Positions 44,915-57,607 of a DNA stretch of 64,000 nucleotides are shown in pieces (positions within the stretch are counted from its first letter, which is position 1; every line of letters starts with the position of its first letter). A model generated the notes under the pieces. It did no database searches and was not told the DNA's origin. It saw only the letters and a program-made list of their open reading frames with translations. The stretch lies in contig CM106585.1 in the NCBI GenBank assembly GCA_048013815.1, forward strand, positions 18,538,001 through 18,602,000, written 5' to 3'. This DNA comes from Setoptus koraiensis. Taxonomy: Eukaryota; Arthropoda. A program made the translations under genes and the position numbers.

Positions 44915-46833
44915 TATGCAAATGAGCCGGCGCGCTGGACGCAACAGGTCGCTCTAATTACCGCCGGCAGCCGGCCTAATCGACTGACTCGTTCAATCGG
45001 TCGGGACGAGCGGCTCGGCGTTCAGTTCGGCGGCCAATTGCAGCCCATGTGGCCGGCCCGAGCAGCCGAAAGAGATAAGTGTGCGGCCGTTATGCGGAGC
45101 CAACTGGAGCCAATCGAAGCCATCGGGCCACAGTCAGAGCCACCAGAGCCGAGCGGCTAAAACAACGGACTGCATTGGCAAATTGGCATGAATTGATTTG
45201 TCTATTGGCTAGGCGTGTGTGAGTCGGCGGCCAGTTATTGGCTGCTCCGGCTGCTCATAAATTAACTTGCCTGATCGATTCGCGATGGACAGCTAGCATG
45301 ATGGCCGTTCGAGCATCGAGCTCGGAGCTGCGAGCTGCGAGGATTCGAACGAGCCGCCGCCAATCCCTTCTCGAGTGAGCTTCTTTTTGCCTTTCTTCTC
45401 TGCGAAACAGTCTTGGCTCCGCCGCTCGGAGCCGTCGCCGGCCCGGCTGCGAGCTCCTAATCAAAACCAAACCGGCCACCTGTCTCTCGTTTTGGGTCGC
45501 CCGTTCTCTCATGCGCTGCTCGTTTGCGCTGCCGGCCCGCCGGCCGGCCGGCCGACCAAACGGAACGATGCGAGAGAGGCAACGTGAGCGCAATAACGCA
45601 ACTAGCAAAACGGACCAAATCGAGCCAGAATTTCGCCTGGCATGTCCAGTGGTCACGACCAAACTCACGGCCAGTCTCACGGCAGTGCGCTGCTGTTCTA
45701 AAACTAAACTATGGTCCGATAGGGCCGCAACGAGCGCGGCCGCCCGTCCGGCCAGCTCCGCTTGACCGCCGCTACGCCGTGTGTCGTCTGGCCGCTGGCC
45801 TGTTTGCCCGCTGCCGGCTCGTTTGCTCGGCCGCTCGCTCGTCGGCCGCTCGCCTGTCCAGCCGCTCGCTTGTCGATCGCGGCAATCCTAATTAATCTTA
45901 ATTAATTAGCACACTCGTACGCACGCTTTCCGGCAATCGTGTCAATTGCGGACGAAGCCAGCTCGCCAGTGGCCGGCGACAGCATGCGCTAGGCTCGGCC
46001 GGACAGTATCGCGTCAGCCGGACATTCTCGCGTTGCGGCCCGTCTCGGGCGAGCCGACCAATGCGAACACGCCAAAAGCTCGGCCCTGCAGTGCGCAACT
46101 TGCACAGCCCGGCAACCGAGCGCTCGATTATTGTCAGCGGCGGCTTGACAATAATTAATTGGCACCAATCAATCGTGGCCGGCACACTGGCCACTTGTGG
46201 CCGGCACTGGCAAGCGACTTGCCAGGCCCGTATTCAGTCGCAGCGAGCGCCGCCGTGAATTAGTGGCCGCCATTAGAGGCAGTCATTTAATGCGATTGGT
46301 CTGCTGTTCGAGGGAAAGTATCCGTCCGCGAAAGTGCCTGTGACAGATTTGTCCTTGTGGCGTGACAACTTGCGATGCCACGACGCGAAAAGCAAGTTGC
46401 CACATTGTCGGCCCGACAAACAATCTCGGCGCGTCACACGACAGCTCAATTAATGGCCTACAGCCGACGATCTGGCAGATTCTTGCAGATCATTGCAGAG
46501 CGACGAGGCCGCGACGGCTTCGCTTGCTCCATTTTATCCGGTTGTTTGCGAGCCACCGCGCAGTCCAGAGCCAGCGTGCCGGACAGTGTTTTGCAAATCC
46601 GCTGCAGCGACAAACGCGCGGCCAACGCAAATAATAATGTAGCAATTGGTGCACCTGTTGAACTGTTGTGCGGACCAAACGAGCGTAAATTTATCACGTC
46701 GGGCACAGGACAAGGCGACGCAGGCTAATAAAGGAATGCTAATCAAGATTGATCACCGCGCCGGCCGCACAATTCAATCTCGGCTGAGCCATTCCGACCG
46801 GCTCGCCACCGCTCGAATTGTGTGAATCCGGCC

Positions 46834-46905
46834 GGACATTGCCGGACATCGGCGGACATTGGCGGATGTTCGAGGATGTTGGCTGATGTTGGCGGATATT
46901 GGAGC
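46834..46905. repeat. Degenerate 12-15 bp repeats of GGCGGACATTGGC type
   Basis: GGACATTGCC, GGACATCGGC, GGACATTGGC, then GGATGTTCGA, GGATGTTGGC and variants follow each other. Confidence 0.6.
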
Positions 46906-47840
46906 CGCGCTGGCCAGCGCAGCCCGGCCCGTCGTCCCGTGCTTGCTCCCAATGTCTGCCAGGCCCAACCCAAGCCGTCTGGCCAAGCCCATGACGGTTG
47001 GCCGGCCAGCGGCTAGCTCCTGTTTGGCAAATGCACGCCAAACGAGGCCCGCGAGTCGGCGAGCGCGCCCTTGTTCGGCCAGTGCCGCTGTCCGTGCTAA
47101 ACAATCAGACGGGAGAAAGTTTGCGACGTGACCGCCTGATATTCATGCCAATATTTACATATCGGCGAGCTCACTTGGCGTCGTCGCTCGTCGCCGCTTT
47201 TCGTCGCCCGTTGTCGCCCGTTGTCGCTGGTTTATCCAGACGCCAACTGCATGAACCAGCGACCAGGACGAAAGGAGGCAGCCTGAGTAGAGGAGCTCGG
47301 CCAACGACCAGCATCGGTGGTGTGACGGCAAATTGTTGGCCATCAGCGAGCCCGAGCACGGACACACATTGACGGCTGGCATTATGCGCCGGCCCGATCG
47401 TTATTATTGTGCCGCTCGCAATAATAATCGAGTCGGCTCGAATTGTTTGCATCACGCGATAGCCTCGTCATCGATCGGCGAGCCAGCTGGGCAGCCGGCG
47501 CGGTCACTTGTGGCGCAATTTGCATGCCGACATGGCGCAACGAGCCAACGATTCAAAATAAAATGAGTGAGCCTCACATTACCAAGTTGGTAATCCGATC
47601 CAATGGCGCAATGGCGCAATGACGCAATGACGATGGACACGACAGAGACAGCGGCTTCGTGTTCAGCGCCGCCGTGAGCTGTCATTGAGTGAGCTGCCAT
47701 TGAACGAGCCGAGCGATGTGAAAGCGACCGACATGCGAATGAAAAATGTGCCAGAAACATGTGAAAGAAGGGGGGCGACACGCGAGAAAGCAGCTCAAGT
47801 GGCTCCGAGTGGCAAGCCGAGTGCGCCTTCTAGAATCGCT

Positions 47841-47897
47841 TGTTCGGTCCGAAATCGCTCGTTCGGCCCGAAATCGCTCGTTCGGTCCGAAATCGCT
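47841..47897. repeat. 19-bp tandem repeat, three copies
   Basis: CGTTCGGYCCGAAATCGCT three times in direct succession. Confidence 0.88.
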
Positions 47898-48094
47898 GGG
47901 TCTTGGCCGAAAAGTTCAGCCTTGGAGAGATTCGGCATCAGAGAAATTCTCGGCCGGCGAAACCGCAAGTGACGCGGACAGTTGTGCCATTGTGCGCCAG
48001 AGTGGCGTGCCAGCAATGGAGCCAGCGACAAGTCAGTGGGCACCGCTGATTTCACTGACCGATCGCAGCGCTGATTTAACCGATCGATTTCACT

Positions 48095-48146
48095 GACTGA
48101 TTTCGCCGACTGATTTCGCCGACTGATTTCGCCGACTGATTTCGCC
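48095..48146. repeat. 13-bp tandem repeat, four copies
   Basis: GACTGATTTCGCC is repeated four times without change and is preceded by diverged relatives. Confidence 0.9.
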
Positions 48147-48589
48147 AACCGATTCAGTGCAGTCGCGGGCCGCCGTCGAACGAAAGAACCCGAGCCGAAA
48201 AGATCGCGCACATCCGACGCGATCGCATTCCGGCCCGGAATTGCAAGTCGAAGCTTGGGCAGTTGCAACTCACAACTTGCGAGCCAGAGGGTCCAACTGT
48301 CCAGAGAGTTTGCACCATCTCAATGGTGCAGATGCGGCATGCGAGGCTCGCAAGCGAGCGGCGGCAGGAATTCCGAGGGCCGCGGGTTGACGCGCAGAGA
48401 TTAGTATCGGCCGGTCAACAGTGGCCGTAATTAATCTTTGCACACCAGCGCACGGGAGATCCCTTTGCACAAGAGCGGCCGACCGATTGGCTGTTGGCGA
48501 TAAAATCGGATTGAAGCGGAGTGCGCATGAGAGATGGTGTGCATGGCGGCGCCATCATTCCATCAACTGCGTCCTGTAGGAATATCTGA

Positions 48590-48720
48590 TGAAGCCGGAA
48601 TTTCCAACGGAGTGCCAATGAAGCCACAATTTCCAACGGAGTGCCGATGAAGCCACAATTTGCGTGCCATGCAGCCAGTATTTGTGCGCAATGAAGCCAG
48701 AATTTGCGCGCAACGAAGCC
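48590..48720. repeat. Diverged ~36-bp tandem duplication series
   Basis: AATGAAGCC(A/G)...AATTT modules recur four to five times (TTTCCAACGGAGTGCC twice, then TTTGCGYGCMA variants). Confidence 0.65.
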
Positions 48721-49858
48721 AGCAGAAATGGGCGTGCGAATGTCGTGGCAGGCAGCCATTAATGGCGGTTGAGGCGCGCTAACGGCAACAGGTCGCTCAT
48801 ACAAGTTTATTATCGGCATTATTATTTGTTGTTGTTATTTGTTGCTGTTATTGGTGGCTGTTATTGGTTGCATTGCCGCGATATTGGCGTCATCGGCGCT
48901 ATTGGCGTCATCGGCGCTAGCTGCGACCGGCCAACGAGACCGCAACCAATCAGGTCGATCAAGGGACGAATAGGAGCGAAATGAGCAATAAATAATGGAC
49001 AATAAACGCGCGCCGAGCGCAGCGCAAGCCTCACGACCGGCCGCTCGCCACTGCCGCATCGGCCGGCTCCTATAACCGGCCGGCCGGCCAGCACTTTGCA
49101 TCGGCTAGCTCGCCGGCCGACGCAAAGTGCAGCGATTGGCCGCATTAATAGAATTGTGTCGAGCGCATTAACGGAATCGATCGGCCGGCTACTGCGACGG
49201 CGCTCTGGCCAGTGGTCAGTTTGCCGCTGTCTGGCGAGTTGTTTGTTTATTATTTGTTTCATGGAAACAAGCGGCGTCGCACGCCGGCCGACACAATGAC
49301 CGGTGACAGCCGATGAGGGGATAATCCGAACAAATGCAAACATTCGCATGTGCCGAGTTGCCGGGCAGCGTCTGCGGCGGCGGCGGCGGACGATCGAACG
49401 GGCACAAGGAGCGACACCAACAAACAGTGGCCGGCGCAACTGCTGGCCATCACATCAATCGAATGGAATCGCCCGAAAAGAATTTCGGCAATTGGCCTGC
49501 GAATCGCAAAACTGGCCAACTCTTGGAGCGGCCAGAGCGACGGGCACAGTTTATGTAGTTGGCCCGCTTTGCTTCGAGTCGCCGAGGGTAATTGTTGAAA
49601 TTGTTGCCACAACAACGTAATCCAGAATAGATTAGATTTGCAGATAGCGCGCCAACAGACAGCGACGCGTCCGACACTTCTCACAACAACAAATCAATGC
49701 GTCAGTCTGGCCGAGCGGCAGCAAGCTAATAATGGTGGCCACAATAGTCTGTTCGCTGTTACCGCCATGCGAACGTCCCGAACAACCCGAATTATCCGAA
49801 CTACCCGAGCGGCCGTCTCGCGAATGTCAGCCAATGCCAACATCAGCCTATGATTCGT

Positions 49859-49905
49859 CGCTCGTTGGCCAGCCCGGCAGCGGCCGTCGGGCTGGCCAAC
49901 GAGCG
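49859..49905. repeat. Perfect 18-bp hairpin
   Basis: CGCTCGTTGGCCAGCCCG, an 11-base GC-rich loop, then the exact reverse complement CGGGCTGGCCAACGAGCG. This is the longest perfect stem seen in the tract. Confidence 0.92.
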
Positions 49906-50472
49906 GGGGAAACGGTCGGCCCGTGAGACCGGCCGAACGACCGGATAACTGCGAAATGGCAGCTGCAGCAGCCGATACGCATAAGTGTAGTAACTGCGCT
50001 GGCCATTTATTTTATTTATATTTATTTTGCGCCCAATTTACTGCCAATAATAACAATAATAAGACAGTAATAACAACACACTCACCCCTTGCACAGGTAA
50101 CAGGGGCAACGGCATCGGCGGCCGGTCCAGCCACAAAGTCGCCAGCACATCGATGCACAAAATTTGGCCAAAGTCGACGGTCTGATCGCCGGCGTCTGGC
50201 CAAGTCTCGGCCAAATGCCGGCCAAATTGCGAGCCCGATGCAGCTCATTTGAATGAAAATTGGTGCATGCCGAAGGTTAAACGAAGCCGAAGCGCCGTTA
50301 CGTTGAGCTGTGTCGGCACGACCAGACGACCTGACCTGATGTGTGTGTGTGCTATCGGCCGAGATCGGCCATCGGAGTGATTGACATAACATGCCCGCTG
50401 TCGACAATTATTCCTTGTTGCTATTATTGGGACCGGGCCAACTGCGTCGGCTTGCGCCGTCTAGCCAGTTGA

Positions 50473-50514
50473 GAGTCGACGGTCTCGAGTCGACGGTCGC
50501 GAGTCGACGGTGCT
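50473..50514. repeat. 14-bp tandem repeat, three copies
   Basis: GAGTCGACGGT plus three variable bases, three times. A related series based on GAGTCGCGATAA occurs at about 50935-51007. Confidence 0.8.
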
Positions 50515-53288
50515 GAAGCGGAAACGGGCCGGCCGTCGTTATCGATCGAGCCGACCGTTGACTCGGCGCGAGACGCGATCTCTGACTGGCCCGCTCCGAC
50601 GAGCTTAAGCAAACTCAGGCCAACTCGAACCAGCGAGCCGGCCCGGCCGGAGACGCAGCGACGACGCTTGACAGCGCCAGTTGACTGGCTGCCAAACAAA
50701 ATAGTCAAAACCATCCCAAAATGCGCAACAGTCTCTGCGAATTGCGCTTGCGTCATGGCGCTCGTTGCCGCTGCCATGAATGCTGTTTTGAATGGTGCCC
50801 CCGACGCCGCTCGCAACGCTGCTCTGGATGCTGCTGTTGGAACCGCTGCAATCCGACGGGCGCCCGTTCGCTCATTGGCCGGGTTTTGGTTTCGATCGGA
50901 GGAGAATTCTCTAGGAATTTTCTATTCGATATCGAAATCGCGATAAAGAATCGCGATGGAGAGTCGCGATAACGAGTCGCGATGGAGAGTCACGATAATG
51001 AGTCGCGGCGACGCGTTCCAGCGCGAATGGTTGCACACTGTGATATCGAGTTTGAGATTGTGGGCATCACAACACGCATTTCGTGTGCGTTATGACGACC
51101 GACACTCTTCCTGTTGCTCTGGCGGCCCGACGGCAGCAAACTCGCGAATGGCAGCTAAAATTAAAACTTAAAAGCCGGCGAGTTGGCGAATTTGGAAACA
51201 GCGTCTCACCTTTGCGCTGCCATCATTCATCACGATGGCCCGCCGCTGATTGATAATAATGGCCGCTGGAAGTAACGAGTGAAACGACTAAAATTAACTG
51301 TCAGACAACACCCTTGCTGTTGCTTCTGTCAGCGCGTACGGCTTGCCAGCGAACGTGCAAACAAGCGAGCATGAAATGGAATAACGGTAGTGCTGCCTAC
51401 TCATTTCATCAGTCATTTCATTAGTGAGCGCCAGCCAGCGGGCTCTCTAAGCGGGCTCACGGCAGGCGCTGGCACGTTGCCGTTGCCAATGTTGAATAAT
51501 GTTGCGGTTGCTGGCTGCCAGCGCTGGCAACACTGGCAACAAATGTAGCCATCGCGGTTACAGTTGGTTAGCCGGCTGGCTGGCAGTCGCTCGAAAGGCA
51601 TCTCGCCAGCAGCCACTCAATTGTGTTTTAATGTGCCGAGCCAATCTGCATATTATTATTATTTTATTAAATGTGTACAAGTGTGTGTGTGTGCGTTGCA
51701 GCTAGTTAGGTGATAGTCAAATTGGGGGCAGGGGCGGGCTTGCGCGACCTTCAATTTTTCCAACAGAATCGAGCAGCCTATGGCCAGGCGACTTGTCGTG
51801 TGCCAGCCAATTAACCAATAAGGTGAGCAAACAGCCGGCTTTGCCAACTCTGTCTACGGCAATGGCAATAATCATAATTCATCGCCTCGCTTCGTTTCCA
51901 CTCGTTTCTGGCTGGCTGGCTCTCGAGAGGGCCGGCTCTCCGAATGTCTGGCTCGGCTAGCGGCTCCAAACGGCGTGCCAGGCAACGCGCCGTCATCGAG
52001 GGCGCGCGCCGACATTCGAGCGAATGTCATCAACGCGATCGCTGGCCATTGCGAAACATGCGTCACTTTTATTGTTTATCCGCTCGGATCGCGTAACTGT
52101 TAACTGTTTGCAATCGCTAACGCAATTCGGGGTGTTTTCCAGCCGCGTCAAATGAACAAAATTTCCAAGTTGCAAAGTAACACACATGGCATGCAAACTT
52201 GTTGTGAGAGTTATCGCGCAAACCAACGCGCGACTAGCGGATGGTCTGTGGAAATGCGTGGGCGCGCTGCACTGTTTTGCCTGTTTTGCCAATTTCAATG
52301 TCATCGCTCGACGCTAATCTTTCAGACGCTTTCGCTCGGAAGGCACAGCAACACGACAACACACTGTGTTGAACACAATAACGGCGACACGACAAAAACA
52401 AACAAACGCTGCTACTTTCGATCGAGTTCCCATCATTCATAAGTGTCTCACAGAAATGTGCGCCTCTCCAGCAGTCTCTATACTATAGAGTCTATAGATT
52501 CCATAACAGAGACTCTCTACAGTGCATCGAGTAATTAAGATGCCTTGCTTCGCCCGCTCTCCGACGCCAACAGCCTCTTGTCTCGGCCTTGTCGGCTCAC
52601 ATTCGGCACACAGATATTTCCATTTTCAGAAGAGATAATCATCATCATCAGCATGCTGATATTGTGCCGCAACAGCAAAAGATCAATCAATTCTGTTGCT
52701 TTGTTTACATTCGCTAACAAAAGTAAAGTATTTACCAAAGTGTGTGTGTGCCATTTGGTCGCGCTCATTTATATATTTATAATATTTATATGTACTCTCG
52801 GCTCTCCGCTGACTGGCGAAGCCATGCCAACCAGATGGTGATTATTGTTATTACAACAGCTAAATCTGGCTCGCTAAAGTGTCCGAGGCTGCTGCTGCTG
52901 TTGTGTTTGTTTTCTTGTTGTTTTATAATTACAGCACTAAATGCCGTTCAATCGTATTGTTGCCGTTGTTTTATTGATGTCATGTCGTTAGAGAACAACA
53001 CACATACACACACACACTTTCCAGGCAAGAGTAACTCACACTGCTGTCAGTGCGGCAACAATAGCTTGGCTTGCTCATCATCGAGCGATAAAAACGCCAA
53101 CGATTTTATTTTATCTCTGACTCACTTGTGAGGTAGACCCACCATTGACATTGATTTATTCGCCTGTTACGCTTGGCTTGCTCGCTGGCTCGCCAACTCG
53201 ATGCAGCCAGCTATATATGTTTGTGTTCGTGTGACATTTGATAGAGGTGCCTTCTTGTTTTTGCCCCCTCCGACATGCCACTAGCCGA

Positions 53289-53333
53289 TATATACTGTCA
53301 GTCTATATACTGTCAGTCTATATACTGTCAGTA
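53289..53333. repeat. 15-bp tandem repeat, three copies
   Basis: TATATACTGTCAGTC twice, then a variant ending GTA. Further CTGTCAGT relics follow to about 53362. Confidence 0.85.
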
Positions 53334-53696
53334 TTTACTGTGTCAGTATATCCTCTGTCAGTGTGCATGTGTATTGTCTCGATATCGTGCCGTGTAACAT
53401 GAGATGAGCGACTTCATGAATAATCATCGCACACCAACCGCCAGCTTTATTGACCATTGTTTATAAATAGTCCTGATCGACGCTTCATCAACGGCTCAAC
53501 TGCGATTCGGCGATTCTCATCTGTGCCAATCTCATCATCATTGACCATTCCCTTGACAACAGGTGACTGCTGCTGGCAATGATCGCAATTGGTCGTATGA
53601 TGATATGTATGATGTGCATATGTGATGTGTGAACTAACTGGCCGGTGTGTGTGTGTGTGTGTCTTCCGGTGTGGAACCTCAAGAACTCGAAACTTG

Positions 53697-53723
53697 AAGT
53701 TTCAAACTCAAAGTTTGAAACTT
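53697..53723. repeat. Perfect 12-bp hairpin
   Basis: AAGTTTCAAACT, loop CAA, AGTTTGAAACTT. An outer CTCGAA / TTCGAG pair extends the structure with a small bulge. Confidence 0.8.
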
Positions 53724-55891
53724 TTCGAGTTTTGAACTGCGCGCCACGGCGCAAGCGAACATGTTCGTTGGTTGATCTGGGGGCGGCAGGGAGGGGGCGA
53801 GAGGGTCAACCTAACGCGTGCTGAGGCTGAAGCACACAGCAACCAATGCGAGCATTCGACAAAGAGCAACGGGCGTATCATCAGGGCGAACGTTCACACT
53901 GTATTCTCGGCAACACATTCACAGATTCTCTCGACAAAAATTGTTGTTGTCGTTCGGCCGTCTCCTATTTATCCGTATATACATATACATCAGATTATTA
54001 TTATTATTATTATCAAATAAATATTACCTGTTATTTAATCGTCGTTACTATTATTGTGATAACATCACTGTATCGTCACTATATCGTCACTATATCATCC
54101 AGCCAGCGAGGACCGTTGAAAATTGTCAACAGTTGTCTGCGGCAGACTCTCGTTGCAACAAGTTAAGCCGCTTCGGCTTGTGTTTGGTTAATCTTGGACT
54201 CGAGCGTTGCCAGTCGAATATATCAGACACATCGGATACAGAGTGAGAGAGAGATAGACGGATTTATATTTGTTCGTCGTTTTCGTATTTATATTTATTT
54301 ATTATTTGCTCAGAGACTCGCTCACAGCGGAGGCCACAAACCGGCACTCACATGAGCATCAGTTGCTGGTGGCAATATGATCTACGGCTGCAACAGACCA
54401 ACATAATAAATACAATCCAATAAGCAACAAGAACAACAATTATATCCACCGGTCAGACCCACAATTCGCACCACATCAACAGCAATAGTCCACTCAACAA
54501 CAGGCATTTTGGCCGGCAAAAGCAACAGGGCGCGAAATACGGGAGAAAAACTGATCGCTGAATCAATAATAATACTATCGGTGTGTATATTTAAAACCGT
54601 TTGCATTCGTTTGCCCACATTAACAAGTCACAGCCATTTCTAATTTGGCCTTTATGTTAAATTGATGCAAAAACTCCACTAATATTAGATTAGCAATCAG
54701 GCTATCGGCTGACTCGCTAGACCGACACAAGCGCACACACACACACACACATACACAGAGAAATCGAGTTAATCATACTCACATTCACAGTTTGTTTCTG
54801 TCTGTCTTGAGATTTGTATCAGACAGAATCTCTCTCTCCCGTACACACGCAGAACAAGAAATATTATTAGCATCACACAGTCGAAGGGATATAAAATATA
54901 CACACACATAGCCAGAGATAAGAGAATAAGTTTGAGTTAAAGCCGAGAACGAGAGTAGTGGGAGGAGATTCCCCTAACACTAACACTGCTAACCATACTA
55001 CAGCTACTACGAACACCACTACTGCCGCTGCTGCCACCATTGCCAGCTATAACTGCCGTCGCTAGTTGTGCTATTAACATTCATCCTCGACAAGACTGAG
55101 CGAGAAAGAGAGCTAGACTTTACTATCTGACGTTGCACTGCTATCAATTTGTTAGTGGTTGTTTATATTGAAAGAAAGAAAGTCTTATTTCACTGTGTAT
55201 GTTTGTGTAGCCGTGTGAAGCTTCTTCCACAATCTGAAACATCATCATTCTGCATTGGCTTTCAAAGCCATCGGATCAAGAACAAAACATTTGGCAGCAG
55301 CAACAACTATCGAGGCACATCCATAGCAGCGAACACACAAACAACATCCAATACGCCGGAAGGTTATATCTTTTCCATATATTTATCGTAAATATATACA
55401 TTAACACAGTAAATTTATATCTCCAGTATGTGAATCATATACCAGTGAAAATCCATGCGCCGCTTCAGTATTTCAGATAAAGAAAACGAATGTTAAATTA
55501 GTTGTAGTCGCTAATCTTGATCAAGCATCCCTATTCAACAACTTTTATTGCTCTTAATACCACGTTATTATATATCGACACAACACATAGTGCACTCATA
55601 GTATCGTTACCACTAATCTGACCACTCGATCAGCAGATATAATAATACCAACCGTGAATGTTTTAGCTTTTGAGGAGGAAAAAAAACCACGACACACATT
55701 TATAGGTCACAATTCAATAAGTTTGAGTGTTTGTGAAATATCATGAGAAAGTTAACATAATTTGCACAAGTTGTATCATTAAATGCGATCTATATCAATT
55801 ATCAGTTCTTAGAGAATAAAAAAAAATCATCGATATTAGAGTCATTTCATGATCAACGGAGCCGGCCAACTGACAGGCAGTCTTCTCTAGC

Positions 55892-57607
55892 ATGAACAAG
55901 ACTACTTCGAGGAACTTCTCTAATAGGTGGTCCGACCCATACAGCTTATCAAGAGGTCCAACAAATTCCATAGTTTCTACTACTCCAAATGTGAACAACA
56001 TCGGGCAGCAGCTCAGATCTCGAACAAGTCATCAAAATCAATCTGCTGTGCCCATCCTAATGGTGAAGAAACCAGCACCTCACCATCAGCAAGAGATTAT
56101 TGTTTCGTCTTCTCATGCCCCATCGTCATTATCTTCATCAACATCTACCAAGTTGACAACATCAAAAATAAGATCAACAAATACGGTGAACATTACATCA
56201 ACCATCAAGAAGACCAGGTCCACAATAGTCACAACAAAAAAGTCAACAACCAGTATCAACAAGATGACCACTAGCACCGGAGGTAGCTCCACTGTGACCA
56301 CTATTACAACTCATCCAACTCGATTGCCATTGGTGAAATCATTAGTTTTATCGCCGAGCAAGCAATATATGTCATGCAACAACCAGCATCAACAGCAGAA
56401 CCAGCAAGACAGTGCTAGAAGTCACCCAGCACCATGTGAAAATTCACAATCTCACAACGGAATGTGTCAAACAGTTACAGGCACTAACCCACACAGAGAG
56501 CAATGTAATATCGATTACCCTTTGAATAGTATTATTGCGGAAAACGAGACAGCAACTGATGAAAATTCAAACGCACAAATGATTCTTGATGTTTCTCCTA
56601 ACAAGCCTAACCAGCATCTCGATAAAAATGATGAAAAATCGGACAAGGATGAGATTAGAACAACAATTAAGGATAACGATAACACCGATAACGCCATCAT
56701 TGTAGTAGACAATGATATAGAAAAATCATCTGAGCAACAGCTAGTCAGTAGTGAATCGCCAATAGCGATATCAGCCATCAATATAAAACAGGAACCAATT
56801 AGCAGCCATTATGATCTCGACTTACGTCCATTTGCTCGTGGTAAATTCGCCCAAGTGAAACGATGCGTACACAAAGACAGTCAAAAAGAATATGCGGCCA
56901 AATGCATAAAGAAACGAAGGAGACTTGTTGATATTAGACATGAAATAATGCATGAGATTCAAGTGCTAAGCCTGGCCAATGTGACTAACCGTATTGTCAA
57001 ACTTCATGATGTCTACGAAACATCTAATGAGATAATTTTAGTGTTAGAAATGGCCGAAGGTGGCGAGCTACAAAGAGTCCTGGACGATGAAGAGGCCATT
57101 GACGAGGTTCATGTTCAGCGTATGGTCAAACAAATTTTAGAGGGATTATTTTATTTACATAAGCATGACATTGCGCATTTGGATATTAAGCCACAGAATT
57201 TACTATTGACAAAAAAATTTCCTGATGGTGATATAAAACTATGCGACTTTGGCATATCTAGACACATAAAGAAAGGAGCAGAAATACGCGAAATTTGTGG
57301 TACGCCTGATTATGTCGCACCGGAAATACTTCGTTATGACCCTATCAGTTTGGCGACTGATATGTGGAGTTTAGGAGTTTTGACATACGCATTATTATCT
57401 GGTTATTCACCTTTTGGAAATGAGAACAAACAACTCACCTACTGTAATATTACGACAGCCAATCTCGATTTTCCCCACGAGTGCTTTTCTAGCGTTTCCA
57501 GTGATGCTATCGACTTCATACAGAAGCTTGTAATCAGAGAGCCTACGGAGAGATTATCGTGCAGAGAAGCCTTAGAGCATAGGTGGCTTAAATCCGTGCT
57601 CAGCTAA
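55892..57607 (+). CDS. Drak: DRAK/STK17-type serine/threonine kinase
   Basis: A single-exon frame of 571 residues. Residues 1-305 are a Ser/Thr/Asn-rich tail-like region without a recognised domain. The kinase domain runs from about 310 to 570: glycine loop ARGKFAQV, VAIK-type lysine Lys337 (YAAKCIKKRRR), catalytic loop HLDIKPQN with Asp431, DFG Asp452 (CDFGISR), VAPEIL and a final helix REALEHRWL. The HLD in place of HRD and the KKRRR stretch are typical of the death-associated protein kinase family. The wording GTPDYVAPEILRYDPISLATDMW places it nearest DRAK/STK17. These kinases phosphorylate myosin light chain and affect epithelial and apoptotic signalling. The first glycine of the loop is Ala, yet the other ATP-binding residues are intact. 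In vertebrate STK17 the kinase is near the N-terminus, so the 300-residue N-terminal extension is unusual. A poly(A) signal lies at 57670-57675. Confidence 0.93.
   Translation: MNKTTSRNFSNRWSDPYSLSRGPTNSIVSTTPNVNNIGQQLRSRTSHQNQSAVPILMVKKPAPHHQQEIIVSSSHAPSSLSSSTSTKLTTSKIRSTNTVNITSTIKKTRSTIVTTKKSTTSINKMTTSTGGSSTVTTITTHPTRLPLVKSLVLSPSKQYMSCNNQHQQQNQQDSARSHPAPCENSQSHNGMCQTVTGTNPHREQCNIDYPLNSIIAENETATDENSNAQMILDVSPNKPNQHLDKNDEKSDKDEIRTTIKDNDNTDNAIIVVDNDIEKSSEQQLVSSESPIAISAINIKQEPISSHYDLDLRPFARGKFAQVKRCVHKDSQKEYAAKCIKKRRRLVDIRHEIMHEIQVLSLANVTNRIVKLHDVYETSNEIILVLEMAEGGELQRVLDDEEAIDEVHVQRMVKQILEGLFYLHKHDIAHLDIKPQNLLLTKKFPDGDIKLCDFGISRHIKKGAEIREICGTPDYVAPEILRYDPISLATDMWSLGVLTYALLSGYSPFGNENKQLTYCNITTANLDFPHECFSSVSSDAIDFIQKLVIREPTERLSCREALEHRWLKSVLS

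Larger units (their letters stand above)
26660..52440. other. GC-rich, hairpin- and duplication-dense tract without supportable genes
   Basis: About 25.8 kb of CpG- and GGCC-rich sequence with constant short words (TTGGCCA, GCCGGC, GCGAGCG, AACTTGT). Homopolymers longer than five are rare. Open frames up to 287 codons occur on both strands and overlap each other, as expected from few AT-rich stop codons; none shows a recognisable domain, splice structure or coherent codon bias. What is visible is structural: many perfect inverted repeats with short loops and many 9-28 base tandem duplications, listed separately. The left border is fairly sharp near 26660. It could be regulatory, intronic or unconstrained DNA. 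Confidence 0.7.
52441..55891 (+). promoter_or_regulatory. Upstream region and probable long leader of the DRAK-type kinase
   Basis: GC content falls across this segment. It contains a 3 x 15-base repeat (53289-53333), a hairpin with a 12-bp stem (53697-53723), CA and GT microsatellites (near 53647-53662 and 54737-54752) and AT-rich sequence from about 53950. Splice-like sites occur but no coding exon is supported. Several short ATG frames before 55892 would be upstream ORFs if the leader is unspliced. Confidence 0.4.

Noticed and set aside
42174-44944. Open frames of 230-290 codons on both strands in the GC-rich tract
   Set aside because: They overlap each other in several frames, have low-complexity or Arg/Ala/Gly-rich peptides, and show no domain or splice signal. 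GC-rich DNA has few stop codons, so such frames are expected.
26660-52440. Bacterial contamination or horizontal transfer to explain the high GC
   Set aside because: There is no bacterial gene layout, no ribosome-binding sites and no recognisable bacterial protein; similar composition continues into the HDAC4 exon of the host.
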